A DNA stretch of 64,000 nucleotides, taken from NCBI GenBank assembly GCA_022825895.1, contig JAJDVX010000010.1:149438-213437 (forward strand), given 5' to 3'. This document shows positions 8,111-17,263 of the stretch, one piece after another. The position numbers and the translations under genes are program-made. This DNA comes from Chloroflexota bacterium. Lineage in GTDB: Bacteria > Chloroflexota > UBA11872. Position 1 is the first letter of the stretch, and the number at the start of each line of letters is the position of its first letter. The notes under the pieces were generated by a model, which saw only the letters and a list, made by a program, of their open reading frames with translations, was not told where the DNA came from and searched no databases.

Positions 8111-8998
8111 CTACGCAGTAGGAGCCAGGTAGTGAACGGGTCGAAGTGGAAACAGCTGTTGCGCTTCCTCGGAGATCTTCGCGTAGTGTTCGATCCAGAG
8201 TTCGACGAAACGCTCGAGATCGACCAGGGTAATTCGGCGTCGCTCTTGTGTTCGCGCTTCGCGCTGGGCATCTCGGGTGAAGCCTCCCGCGGACACGAAG
8301 ATGCCAATGTCCTCGTCGCCAAGCACGGCTAGGAACGCCCGAAGCCCATCAACGTTTGTTGCATCCGCCCGGCGCTTGACCTGCACCTTCAGTCTCGGCG
8401 AGGCGGCTCCAAGCGGGTCGGCCGACGCAACGATGTCGATTCCCTGATCCTGTCCTGGCGGCGACACCCACTGAACGTGATAGGACATCGCTTCCAGCAG
8501 TCCGGCCACGAGATCTTGAAACTCGTAAGGGTTGATGGCTAGGAGGAAGCTCTTGATCTCTGTCCAGGCAGTCTCTTCCGCCTCTTCCAGTACCGACCCC
8601 GGACTAGGTGCCGCATCGTCATCCAGGTCGGTCGCCGGATCAGGCTGCTTGGCGCGCCACTCGCCGTAAAGCCGGCCCGCCTCCCGAAAGAGATCCTCGG
8701 GGTCCGGGAATTGCTCCAGAGCCGCGCGCCCTTCGTCTGTGACTGTCCACATACCCCGCTGTTTCACCATCCATCCAGCCTTCACCGGAGCGATGGTCGA
8801 AAAGCGAACGATATTGGGAAAGCGTCGAATGCCGGGCCGGTTCGGATACTCGCTGTCTTCGAACGGCGTGGCTTGAAGAACTTCCTCGACGCGGTCCACC
8901 GCCGCACGCGCAGAGAGTCCGTCGGGTGCCTCGGCCAGGATTCTGAGGAGGGCCTGGGTCATTTCACCCTGCCGCCGTCGGGTGATTTCGGGCATCAC
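8111..8998 (-). CDS. mrr: Mrr-like restriction endonuclease
   Basis: 295 residues. The N-terminal 90 residues resemble the Mrr winged-helix domain (ARAAVDRVEEVL, RFPNIVRFSTIAPVKAGWM). The C-terminal domain is a PD-(D/E)XK nuclease: YEFQDLVAGLLEAMSYHVQW, then GQDQGIDIVAS, then LKVQVKRRA, so the active site is D...QxK as in Mrr. E. coli Mrr cuts methylated DNA; whether this homologue does is inference. A GTG-ATG pair forms the start. It points away from valS across a 366-base spacer. Confidence 0.8.
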   Translation of the reverse strand: MMPEITRRRQGEMTQALLRILAEAPDGLSARAAVDRVEEVLQATPFEDSEYPNRPGIRRFPNIVRFSTIAPVKAGWMVKQRGMWTVTDEGRAALEQFPDPEDLFREAGRLYGEWRAKQPDPATDLDDDAAPSPGSVLEEAEETAWTEIKSFLLAINPYEFQDLVAGLLEAMSYHVQWVSPPGQDQGIDIVASADPLGAASPRLKVQVKRRADATNVDGLRAFLAVLGDEDIGIFVSAGGFTRDAQREARTQERRRITLVDLERFVELWIEHYAKISEEAQQLFPLRPVHYLAPTA

Positions 8999-9112
8999 AC
9001 GTTCCCCGTCGAACTCGAGTACCGGAACTGAAGCGAATCGTACCGAAGCGGCTGCTTTCGCTGCCTCGTTGAAGCGGACTCCGCCTGACCGCCCAACGAT
9101 CCGGCGCTGACC

Positions 9113-9141
9113 TTGACCTCACCCTCATAAGATTGTACACT
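9113..9141 (+). promoter_or_regulatory. Sigma-70-type promoter for valS
   Basis: TTGACC (9113-9118), a spacer of exactly 17 bases, then TACACT (9136-9141), about 220 bases upstream of the valS ATG. The long leader (9149-9364) was inspected for T-box features; I could not identify a specifier loop or an antiterminator/terminator pair. On the opposite strand TACAAT overlaps the same box and could serve the divergent mrr-like gene, but it has no good -35 partner. Confidence 0.65.
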
Positions 9142-9364
9142 ATCTGAGTAACCTCTGCGAGTCAATGTCCCGTGCCCGGCGCCCGTTTCCCGCTGCTGCC
9201 GCCCCTCCGTCACTCTGGCCTCCGCGTCTGGAATCCAGCCCTCGCCCCACGCTTCGCCACGGGTTGCCGGTACGTGCCACCCCGCGCAGCCGGTCGCTCG
9301 ACGCGGTCAGCGGTACGATGAGCGTCCGGCCCCGACCTGCGGCGCCGCCGCATCCTGAGTCCTG

Positions 9365-12031
9365 ATGGATTCCCAACGTCCGCCCTCTGTCCTCGACGGC
9401 ATGGCCGGCCCCTACGACCCGGCCGCCGTGGAAGCCCGCCTGTACGACACCTGGAACGAGTCCGGCGCCTTCCAGCCGTCGGACGATCCGGAGCGCCGGC
9501 CGTTCACAATCGCTATCCCTCCGCCGAACATCACGGGCCAGCTACACAACGGGCACGTGCTCTTCGTCGCCTACCAGGACCTGATGATCCGCTGGCAGCG
9601 CATGCACGGCCGGGCCGCGCTGTGGCTGCCGGGCACCGATCACGCGGCCATCGCCACGCAGAACGTGATCGAGCGCGAGCTGGACAAGGAAGGACTCACC
9701 CGTCACGACCTGGGCCGCGAGGGATTCGAAGAGCGCTTCTGGCAGTGGAAGGACCAAGTCGGCGACAGCATCAACGACCAGTTGCGGCGGCTGGGCGCCT
9801 CGGTGGACTGGACGCGCGAGCACTTCACGCTGGACGAGCAGCTTTCGCGGGCGGTGCGCGAGGCTTTCGTGCGGCTGTACGAGAAGGGCCTGATCTATCG
9901 CGGCCGCTACATGGTCAATTGGTGCCCCGACGACCAGTCGGCCATCAGCGACCTGGAAGTCGACCACCTGGACGTGGAAGGCTCGCTCTGGCACATCCGC
10001 TACCCCCTGGTCGACGGCGGTCACCTGACCGTGGCCACAACCCGGCCGGAGACGATGCTGGGCGACACGGCGATTGCCGTGCATCCCGACGACGAGCGTT
10101 ACCAGGCGCTGATCGGGCGGGAAGCCGTGGTCCCGGGTATCGGTCGCCGGGTTCCGATTATCGCCGACGCCTTCGTCGATCCCGAGTTCGGGTCAGGGGC
10201 GGTCAAGGTCACGCCCGGACACGATCCCAACGACGCGGCGATGGGCGAGCGCCACGACCTGCCGGTGATCAACATCATGAACGGTGACGGGACGCTGAAC
10301 GAGAACGCCGGGCGCTGGGCCGGCCAGGATCGATTCGACGCCCGGGCGGCCTACCTGGAGTTCCTGGAAACCGAGGGTCTGCTGGAACGCACGGAAACGC
10401 ATACGCACTCCGTGGGCCACTGTTCACGCGACGAAGCAGTGATCGAGCCGCTGGTTTCCGAGCAGTGGTTTGTGAATGTTCGTCCGCTGGCCGACGCCTC
10501 CGAGGCGGCGGTGCACGAGGGGCGCATTAGCTTCCACCCGGCCCGATTCAAGAACGAGTTCCTGCGCTGGCTGGAGGACATCCAGCCCTGGTGCATTTCG
10601 CGGCAGCTCTGGCTGGGCCACCGGATCCCCGTCTGGTACTGCCAGGACTGCAACGCCGAGATCGTTGCGCGCGAGGATCCGACGTCCTGCGCAACGTGCG
10701 GCGGGCGGAAGCTGGAGCAGGACCCCGACGTGCTGGACACCTGGTTCAGCTCGGGCCTGTGGCCGTTTTCGACCCTCGGCTGGCCGGACGATACGGCGGA
10801 CATGCGGCGGTTCTACCCGACCGACGTGATGGAGACCGGCTACGACATCATCTTCTTCTGGGTCGCCCGGATGGTGATGCTGGGATTGGAACTCGTGGGC
10901 GAGGTGCCGTTTCACGACGTGTACTTTCACGGGCTGGTACGGCACCTGGACGGCTCCAAGGTCAGCAAGACCAACTACCAGCCGGGCGACGATCCGCTCG
11001 AGACCATCGAGGCCTACGGCGCGGACGCCATGCGCTTCAGCTTTGTCACCGCCGCCGCGCCAGGCAACGACATGCGGCTGGATCTGCGGCAGGTCGAGCG
11101 CGGCGGTCATTTCGCCAACAAGCTCTGGAACGGGGCCAAGTTCGTCATCGGCGCCATGGAACGCACGGCCGGCAACGAACCCGGGGCGCCGTCACTGGTC
11201 GATCGCTGGGTGCTCAGCCGCTTCAACCAGGTGCACGCCGAAGCGATTCGCGACGTCGAACGCTTCCGCTTCGGCGAAGCCGGACGGGCGCTGCACGATT
11301 TCCTGTGGACGGAGTTATTCGACTGGTACGTCGAGGCCGCCAAGATTCGGCTCTACGGCGACGATCCGGCGGCCGCCGCCCGCACGGCGGAAACTTTGGC
11401 GACCGTGCTGGACGGCTCGTTGCGGCTGCTGCACCCGTTCATGCCGTACGTGACCGAGGAGATCTGGCGGCACTACCGCGCCGCGGGAGGCGCGGCGGAC
11501 GCGCCCGAATTGCTGATCGATACGCCGATCCCGGCCGCTTCGCCGGAGGTTGACGAGGAGGCGATCGCTCGGGTGCGGGTGCTGATCGACATCGTCCAGG
11601 GCATCCGCAACGCCCGGCACGAGTCGGGCGTGGAGGCGGGCCGCCACGTGGAGGCGCGCGTCATCGGCGGCGCGGGACTGGACGCCGAGGCTGTGTTTAT
11701 CCGGCGCCTGGCCCGTGTTGACCCGCTGACATTCCATCCCGCCGGCACGACGTTCGATGAACCAGCGGTCACGGCTCGCGCCGGTGGTGTGGAGATATTC
11801 CTGCCGCTGGCAGGCATGGTGGATCTCAGCGCCGAGCGCGAGCGCCTGGCGCGTGAGCTGTCTGAAGCCGAGGCCACGCTGGGGCGCGCGGAGCAGCTGC
11901 TGGCGAATCCGCGATTCGTGGAACGTGCCCCGGAGGCCGTGGTGGCCAAGGAGCGCGAACGAGCGCGGGCGGCGCGTGAGCGCGTGGCCCAGGTCAGGGA
12001 GCGGCAGGCGGCTCTGGTCGGCTCCCCGTAG
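9365..12031 (+). CDS. valS: Valyl-tRNA synthetase
   Basis: Class Ia aminoacyl-tRNA synthetase charging tRNA-Val; 888 residues, normal length. The HIGH-type motif is PPPNITGQLHNGHVL (about residues 50-64) and the KMSKS-type loop is GSKVSKTN (about residue 530). The CP1 editing domain lies between (TTRPETMLGDTAIAVHP). The C-terminal 60 residues form the Arg/Glu-rich coiled-coil arm characteristic of ValRS (LSAERERLARELSEAEATLG). Several long open frames on the other strand and in other frames here are shadows of its GC-rich codons. Confidence 0.97.
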   Translation: MDSQRPPSVLDGMAGPYDPAAVEARLYDTWNESGAFQPSDDPERRPFTIAIPPPNITGQLHNGHVLFVAYQDLMIRWQRMHGRAALWLPGTDHAAIATQNVIERELDKEGLTRHDLGREGFEERFWQWKDQVGDSINDQLRRLGASVDWTREHFTLDEQLSRAVREAFVRLYEKGLIYRGRYMVNWCPDDQSAISDLEVDHLDVEGSLWHIRYPLVDGGHLTVATTRPETMLGDTAIAVHPDDERYQALIGREAVVPGIGRRVPIIADAFVDPEFGSGAVKVTPGHDPNDAAMGERHDLPVINIMNGDGTLNENAGRWAGQDRFDARAAYLEFLETEGLLERTETHTHSVGHCSRDEAVIEPLVSEQWFVNVRPLADASEAAVHEGRISFHPARFKNEFLRWLEDIQPWCISRQLWLGHRIPVWYCQDCNAEIVAREDPTSCATCGGRKLEQDPDVLDTWFSSGLWPFSTLGWPDDTADMRRFYPTDVMETGYDIIFFWVARMVMLGLELVGEVPFHDVYFHGLVRHLDGSKVSKTNYQPGDDPLETIEAYGADAMRFSFVTAAAPGNDMRLDLRQVERGGHFANKLWNGAKFVIGAMERTAGNEPGAPSLVDRWVLSRFNQVHAEAIRDVERFRFGEAGRALHDFLWTELFDWYVEAAKIRLYGDDPAAAARTAETLATVLDGSLRLLHPFMPYVTEEIWRHYRAAGGAADAPELLIDTPIPAASPEVDEEAIARVRVLIDIVQGIRNARHESGVEAGRHVEARVIGGAGLDAEAVFIRRLARVDPLTFHPAGTTFDEPAVTARAGGVEIFLPLAGMVDLSAERERLARELSEAEATLGRAEQLLANPRFVERAPEAVVAKERERARAARERVAQVRERQAALVGSP

Positions 12032-12050
12032 CTCGGCGGCTGTTCGAGGC

Positions 12051-12995
12051 TTAGTCCTCGGCCCGCACGTAGAGTTCGCGCATCGCGGTGGGCCCGCGCA
12101 GCATCTCGCCGCGCACGCCCCGTTCACGGGCGGCTGCCACGTCCTCGATTGCCGGCCGAACCTGCGACGACAACTGGTCGATGTAATGCAGCGCAATGGC
12201 CTCCGGCAGCATCGGTTCGGTAACCGCGGCGTATTCCAGCTGACCCTGGTGGCTCAGCACCAGGTGGCGAAGCAACGTCGCGATCTCGCCATCGCAACCG
12301 GTGGCGGCTAGCGCGCGGTCCAGGATTCGCACGCCCTGCACCATGTGGCCTTCCAGGTTGCCGGCGTCCGTGTAGACGATGCTGGCCTGCAGATCCAACT
12401 CCTCCAGCTTGCCCAGATCATGGAGAACGACGCCCGCCAATAGCAGATCGCGGTCAAGCTGCGGATAAACCCTGGCCACCCGATCGGCAATCTGCAGCAT
12501 TTCCACGGTGTGCTCCGCCAGCCCGCCGAGCCAGGCGTGATGCCGGGTCTTGGCGGCGGGCCACTGGGGAAGCCGTTCGGCAACCAGCGGATCCGCAATC
12601 ACGGCGCGAAGTACGTCCTTGAGGACAGCGGACTCGATGGACTCGACGGCGTCGCGGATGGATCCGGTCAGTTCTTCCGCACTCCGGGTCGAGCGCGGCA
12701 AGTAGGCGGTCGCGTCCCAGGTTTCGTTCGAATGCCGCATCGAGTCAACCTTGATGTTGACGCGGTTACGGAACTCATCGGCCCGTCCCTCCACCTCGTA
12801 CGGCTCGCTCGCCTTAACAGCCGCGATCTGGGCCTCGGTGACCTGAAACATGACCGCGTCGATCGAGGCGCCGGCGCGGTCGCGCAGGCTCATTCTCAGG
12901 AAGCGATTGCCCGTGCGGGCCTCGCGAACCTCAACGGACGCGACCAGGAACACGGCATGCACGTAGCTGCCGGGGGTGATGTCGGCGATGTTCAA
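12051..12995 (-). CDS. yhaM: YhaM-type 3'-5' exoribonuclease (OB-fold plus HD domain)
   Basis: 314 residues. The N-terminal third is an OB-fold nucleic-acid-binding domain (VREARTGNRFLRMSLRDRAG). The rest is an HD phosphohydrolase domain with HHAWLGGLAEHT and VVLHDLGK providing the metal-binding His/Asp residues, followed by EGHMVQGVRIL. This two-domain order is that of YhaM/CbfA, an Mn-dependent 3'-5' exonuclease. The start is TTG at 12995; there is no nearby ATG. It is convergent with valS, with 19 bases between stops. Confidence 0.85.
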   Translation of the reverse strand: MNIADITPGSYVHAVFLVASVEVREARTGNRFLRMSLRDRAGASIDAVMFQVTEAQIAAVKASEPYEVEGRADEFRNRVNIKVDSMRHSNETWDATAYLPRSTRSAEELTGSIRDAVESIESAVLKDVLRAVIADPLVAERLPQWPAAKTRHHAWLGGLAEHTVEMLQIADRVARVYPQLDRDLLLAGVVLHDLGKLEELDLQASIVYTDAGNLEGHMVQGVRILDRALAATGCDGEIATLLRHLVLSHQGQLEYAAVTEPMLPEAIALHYIDQLSSQVRPAIEDVAAARERGVRGEMLRGPTAMRELYVRAED

Positions 12996-13080
12996 GGGCG
13001 TGGGCTTACCGTGGTGGTGGAACGGCGCGTCATCCTACTGGCCGGGGGCTGTGCGGGGCGGGCCGCGTACCCGGAACCGG

Positions 13081-13512
13081 CTAGCGTCGCCAGCGAAGCG
13101 CGTCGCGCAGCCGCTGTCGCCACGACGGGCGCTGGTCAGGCAATTCGATTACTTGCCCACGCCACATGACGGGGTTGCCGCGACCACCCGGTGATCGGGC
13201 CGAGCGTCGCTCCATGATCCCCCGCACGAGGGCCGACGCAAACACAACCGCGCCGGCCACCGCCACGATTGCCGCAAACTGCCGCAGGAAAATCGACAGG
13301 AACAGCGCCACGACCACCAGGACGGCCGCCGTGACCAGCATTTCGCCAGTCGTCGAAAAGCGGGCCATGATCCATTGGCCGAGCAACTCGACATAATTGC
13401 GGCGAGGTTGAGACGGCTGCGGCCCCCGCGAAACCCGTCGCTTGGGCGGTGGCGCTGAGGCGTCGGCCCGATCAAGGATTTCCTTGACTTCGTCCTGCCA
13501 ACTCTTGGGCAT
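13081..13512 (-). CDS. Small hypothetical membrane protein
   Basis: 143 residues: a charged, proline-rich N-terminus of about 45 residues, two hydrophobic helices (LVTAAVLVVVALFLSIFL and AAIVAVAGAVVFASALV) and a basic Arg-rich tail ending RQRLRDALRWRR. I do not recognise the family. The layout (cytosolic Pro/Arg head, helical hairpin, basic tail) is common in small envelope or Rhomboid-adjacent proteins of Chloroflexota, but no function follows. It lies 85 bases upstream of yhaM on the same strand and may be co-transcribed. Confidence 0.6.
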   Translation of the reverse strand: MPKSWQDEVKEILDRADASAPPPKRRVSRGPQPSQPRRNYVELLGQWIMARFSTTGEMLVTAAVLVVVALFLSIFLRQFAAIVAVAGAVVFASALVRGIMERRSARSPGGRGNPVMWRGQVIELPDQRPSWRQRLRDALRWRR

Positions 13513-13650
13513 TGCAACCTGCTTCTAAGGGCATCGCTCCGAGTATATCGCCGCGCCGACTTTCGCCGGGGAGCACGGGCCTGACCTGGAGTTCCCCGGG
13601 CAGAGCCGCGACGTGCGGGAAACCGTGGGCAAGCTGGCTATCCTGCACCC

Positions 13651-15261
13651 ATGACGACGCCCGCAACCGATCCATTCGAGATCGAAGTCTTCCGGCACCT
13701 CTTCGCCTCGGTCGCCGAGGAGATGGGGGTGACGGTGCAACGCAGCGCGCATTCGCCCAACATCAAGGAGCGGCGCGACCATTCCTGCGCAGTGTTCGAC
13801 GCCGACGGCCGGATGATCGCGCAGGCGGCGCACATCCCGGTGCATCTTGGGTCGATGCCGGCCTCGGTCACGGCGGCGATCGAGGTCTACGAGGGCAAGG
13901 CGCCAACGCCGGGCGACGTGCTGATCGTGAACGATCCCTATCTCGGCGGCACCCATCTCCCGGATATCACCACCGTTTCGCCCGTGTTCGTGGGTTCGAA
14001 GCGCCGCCTCACGCACTGGGGCTGGGTGGCGACGCGCGCCCATCACGCCGACGTGGGCGGCCTGGCGCCCGGCTCCATGCCGCCCTCGACCGAGCTTTAC
14101 CACGAGGGCCTCATCATCCCGCCGCTGAAGCTGGTGGACGCCGGAGTACTCGACGAGCAGCTGGTGGAGATCATCTGCCGCAACGTGCGCACGCCGGAGG
14201 AACGGCGCGGCGACCTGGAGGCGCAACTGGCCTCGCACCGCGTCGGCGAAGCGCGGCTGGCCGAGTTCGCCCGGCGCTACGGCGCCGAGCCGCTGCGCGA
14301 GCGGGCGGCGGCGTTGCTGTCCTACTCCGAGCGACTCGCCCGAGCGCGCCTTCGAGTGGTTCCCGACGGCACGTACGGCTTTACCGACTACCTGGACGAC
14401 GACGGCGCGGACGGTCCGCCGATTCCAATCAAGGTGACGATCGAGGCCGGCGAGGGGCGGCTCCGGTTCGACTTCAATGGCACGGGCCCCGCGGCGGCCG
14501 GTGCGTTGAACGCGCCGGAAGCGGTCACGCGTTCGGCCGTCATCTACGTGGCGCGCTGCCTGATGGGCGACGACGTGCCTGCCAATGACGGCGCCACCGC
14601 GCCGCTTGAGGTCATCGTGCCCGCCGGCACCGTGCTCAATCCGCCGCGGCCGCACGCCGTCGCGGCGGGCAACGTTGAAACGTCGCAGCGCGTGGTAGAC
14701 GTCCTGTGGGGCGCGCTGGCCGAAGCGCTGCCGGACGTGGTCCCGGCCGCGAGCCAGGGCACCATGAACAATTTGATCATCGGTGGACTCGATCCCCGGC
14801 ACGGCCGCGCGTTTACGTACTACGAAACCATCGCCGGCGGCGCGGGCGCGGGCCCGCAAAGCCCGGGCGCCGATGCGGTGCAGGTTGCCATGACGAACAC
14901 TCTGAACACACCCATCGAGGCGATGGAGTTGGCCTATCCACTGGCTGCGCGTCGCTACGAGATCCGCCGCGAATCCGGCGGCAACGGGACCCACCGCGGC
15001 GGCGACGGCGTAATACGGGAGATCGAGACCCTCGTGCCGGCGGTCGTCACCATCGTGACGGAACGTCGCAAGCGTCAGCCGTGGGGCGCCGCCGGGGGAG
15101 AGCCGGGTAGCCCAGGCGTCAACCGCGGAACAATCGATGGAACTGAGCGGAAACTCCCAGGCAAGGCCGTGCTGGAACTGCAAGCCGGCGACGTGATCCG
15201 AATTGAAACACCCGGCGGCGGCGGCTGGGGTGATCCGCGCTCGGGCGACGCGCCCGCCTAG
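13651..15261 (+). CDS. hyuB: Hydantoinase B / oxoprolinase family protein
   Basis: 536 residues matching the HyuB family (5-oxoprolinase/N-methylhydantoinase beta subunit): opening [20 protein letters not shown], then [27 protein letters not shown] and the C-terminal [10 protein letters not shown]. These ATP-dependent enzymes open cyclic imide or lactam rings with a HyuA partner, and no hyuA is visible here, so it is either orphan or its partner lies elsewhere. A -10-like TATCCT (13639-13644) ends six bases before the ATG, which would give a leaderless transcript. Its stop shares CTAG with the convergent thpR stop. Confidence 0.85.
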   Translation: MTTPATDPFEIEVFRHLFASVAEEMGVTVQRSAHSPNIKERRDHSCAVFDADGRMIAQAAHIPVHLGSMPASVTAAIEVYEGKAPTPGDVLIVNDPYLGGTHLPDITTVSPVFVGSKRRLTHWGWVATRAHHADVGGLAPGSMPPSTELYHEGLIIPPLKLVDAGVLDEQLVEIICRNVRTPEERRGDLEAQLASHRVGEARLAEFARRYGAEPLRERAAALLSYSERLARARLRVVPDGTYGFTDYLDDDGADGPPIPIKVTIEAGEGRLRFDFNGTGPAAAGALNAPEAVTRSAVIYVARCLMGDDVPANDGATAPLEVIVPAGTVLNPPRPHAVAAGNVETSQRVVDVLWGALAEALPDVVPAASQGTMNNLIIGGLDPRHGRAFTYYETIAGGAGAGPQSPGADAVQVAMTNTLNTPIEAMELAYPLAARRYEIRRESGGNGTHRGGDGVIREIETLVPAVVTIVTERRKRQPWGAAGGEPGSPGVNRGTIDGTERKLPGKAVLELQAGDVIRIETPGGGGWGDPRSGDAPA

Positions 15262-15875
15262 AAGAAACCGAAGCGCCGCCGCTGTGGCGCGTCCACTGAG
15301 ACCTCGTCGGGCGCAAATCCCACCGAGAATGCCTCGTGATGGATAGCCCCGGTTGGGGTCAGGTCGCTTTCCATCAGGCTGATGTGCGACACGGTGAACA
15401 ATCCCAGCCGGTCAAGCTCCATCGCCTCGAACCCGCGACTGATCGAGCGGCGGGCCGTCGGCGCGGCCATGCGGCCGATGCGCGCCAGCGTGACGTGTGG
15501 GCTGAATGGCCGCCGGTCCACGCGCAGACCCAGCCCGCGCACGGCCTCCAGCACCGCCGCCTGCAAGTCCCGCAACGCCTCGGTCTCGCCGCTGATCCCG
15601 GCCCAGGCAACGCGCGGCTCGCGATTCTCCGGAAACGTGCCGCCGCCGCTGAAGCCGATGCTGAACGGGTGGCGGCCGCGCACGGCCGCCTGCATACCGG
15701 AGCGGACGCTGTCGGTGCTCTGCGCCGGAATGTTGCCCAGGAATGCGAGTGTGAGGTGCAGGTTTTCCGGCGCAACGGTTCGAATGTGACGCGATACGCG
15801 GCCCAATGACGCCGCTTCGGCAGCCAGCGCGTCCCGAAACGGCTTGGGGATCGTGACAGCCACGAATGCCCGCAT
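15258..15875 (-). CDS. thpR: RNA 2',3'-cyclic phosphodiesterase (2H superfamily)
   Basis: 205 residues from the ATG at 15875; an upstream in-frame extension to 16073 overlaps the next gene and is rejected. Two HxTx motifs define the 2H fold: HLTLAFLG and HVTLARIG. N-terminal MRAFVAVTIP and late SLMESDLTPTG are characteristic of ThpR/LigT, which hydrolyse 2',3'-cyclic phosphates (and were named for 2'-5' RNA ligase activity). A TATACT box (15889-15884) ends eight bases before the ATG, so translation may be leaderless. Its stop overlaps the hydantoinase stop in CTAG. Confidence 0.88.
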   Translation of the reverse strand: MRAFVAVTIPKPFRDALAAEAASLGRVSRHIRTVAPENLHLTLAFLGNIPAQSTDSVRSGMQAAVRGRHPFSIGFSGGGTFPENREPRVAWAGISGETEALRDLQAAVLEAVRGLGLRVDRRPFSPHVTLARIGRMAAPTARRSISRGFEAMELDRLGLFTVSHISLMESDLTPTGAIHHEAFSVGFAPDEVSVDAPQRRRFGFF

Positions 15876-15965
15876 AGCCGGCCAGTATAGTGAGATGAGC
15901 CATCGACCGACGGGCCTCGGATTGCTCGCAATCCGGCGAGCACCGGCAGACCTTCGGAATACCCA

Positions 15966-17237
15966 ATGACAGCCGCGATTCCAGAGCGCCTTGCGGTCCA
16001 GCCGGCCGATCCGGCTGCTCCGGCCGCGCGTGCCGCCACGATTGAGGCGCTGCGCGACCGGCTCTCGCACCACTTGCCGTCAAACGTCCTGGCGCTCGGC
16101 GACGCCGCCGAACTGGCCGTGATGGTCGCGGAAACCGTGGAGGATCCCGTCACGGACGTGTTCTGGGATCGGGCGGACCACGCGCTCGCCCACGATCTGC
16201 TACTGAAGGGCCTGGCCGAAGCACAGAGCACGGAGTCACCCGGCCGCGCGGCTTCCGAGGCGGCCGGCGTGGCGGTTGCCCGCACGTTGCGTCGCGAACG
16301 CCGGCCGGTCGTGGCCGTGCTGGACGAGGCCGGACTGGGAACCGGTCTGGCGTTTGAAGCCGTGAACCACGTCGGTCACCTGCAAGTTCCGTTTGTCCTG
16401 GTCCTGGTTGACGCGCAGACGCCGCGCGGCCGCAACGCCGGAGCCATGGCTCGCTATCTGACTCGCGTTCGCGGCCACGCCCGCTACTCCGATGCAAAGA
16501 ACCTGATTGAAGCCACGCTTGGGCGCATGCCGGCGGGCGAACAGGCGGTGGAAGTGGCGCGCCGGCTCAAGAACTCCGTGCGCGAGCTGCTGGTGCCCAC
16601 CGAGATGTGGGAAGAGCTGCTGGGGTTCATGTACCTGGGACCGGTCGACGCACACAATCTGGAGGCCCTGGGCGAACTGCTGCGCCTGGCGCTCCGGGTC
16701 GGGCGGCCGGTGGTCCTGCATGTGACCCTTGAAGGGCGCGCGCCGGCCCGATCCACGTCGCCCGACGTAATCGGCCGCCTGGTCGACCTCGAGCAGGCGC
16801 TCGCGGACGCAATGGCTGGAGACGAGCGACGCCTGTTGATTGCGACCGACACCCACGGCGCGCTCGATACCGCCGTGCTGGCCGAAAAGGCTCCCGAGCG
16901 ATATTTCGACCTTGGCCTGGGCGGATCGCACGCCGTGTCCTTTGCCGGCAGCCTGGCCGCGCAGGGCTACCGACCGATGGTGGTTCTCGGCGACGCCAGC
17001 CTGGAGTCCGCCCTGGCGGCTCTGACGGCCGAGCCCCGCCATCGCGACGGCCCGGTGACGATCATTTGCGCAGCCCGCGGCCTGGCGCTCCGCGCTCCCG
17101 TGCACGCGGCGCTCCGCGCGGCAGGCTTCGACTGGATCGGTCCGCATACGCACGGGGGATGGACCGAGGCCCTGCGCGCGGCCGACGTCAGCCAGCATTG
17201 GACGTTCCTTACGGCCGAGGCGCCGAACCCGGCCTGA
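15966..17237 (+). CDS. DXS-like pseudoenzyme (truncated, catalytic residues lost)
   Basis: 423 residues clearly derived from 1-deoxy-D-xylulose-5-phosphate synthase. FEAVNHVGHLQVP, GAMARYLTRVRGHARYSDAK, ARRLKNSVRELLVP, LGFMYLGPVDAHNLEAL and ERYFDLGLGGSHAVSFAGSL all track DXS sequence. Key positions are changed. The ThDP/Mg motif GDG is LDE (119-121) and its NDN partner is VDA (148-150). The general-base Glu of AEQHA is GGSHA (319-323), and the GHQ segment is ADH (70-72). The segment carrying the conserved SGFPKRSES...GAGHSS loop is shortened to about 15 residues, and the protein stops inside the pyrimidine domain, lacking the C-terminal transketolase domain (true DXS is about 620 residues). 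The frame is intact, so it is a maintained protein, not a decayed gene. Its role is unknown; regulatory or scaffold functions are only possibilities. Confidence 0.75.
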   Translation: MTAAIPERLAVQPADPAAPAARAATIEALRDRLSHHLPSNVLALGDAAELAVMVAETVEDPVTDVFWDRADHALAHDLLLKGLAEAQSTESPGRAASEAAGVAVARTLRRERRPVVAVLDEAGLGTGLAFEAVNHVGHLQVPFVLVLVDAQTPRGRNAGAMARYLTRVRGHARYSDAKNLIEATLGRMPAGEQAVEVARRLKNSVRELLVPTEMWEELLGFMYLGPVDAHNLEALGELLRLALRVGRPVVLHVTLEGRAPARSTSPDVIGRLVDLEQALADAMAGDERRLLIATDTHGALDTAVLAEKAPERYFDLGLGGSHAVSFAGSLAAQGYRPMVVLGDASLESALAALTAEPRHRDGPVTIICAARGLALRAPVHAALRAAGFDWIGPHTHGGWTEALRAADVSQHWTFLTAEAPNPA

Positions 17238-17263
17238 CCATCCGGGCCGCGCCGGGCGGCACA

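Noticed and set aside
9142..9364. T-box riboswitch before valS
   Set aside because: The leader is long enough, but no specifier loop, T-box sequence or antiterminator/terminator pair could be identified.
13525..15183. 552-codon open frame antisense to hydantoinase B
   Set aside because: Shadow of a GC-rich gene: low-complexity Arg/Gly/His composition, no motif, and the sense strand encodes a clear family.
15876..16073. Upstream extension of thpR
   Set aside because: It overlaps the DXS-like gene, is not family-like, and the ATG at 15875 gives the canonical start MRAFVAVTIP.
15966..17237. Annotation as a functional dxs
   Set aside because: Catalytic and ThDP/Mg residues are replaced and the C-terminal domain is missing.
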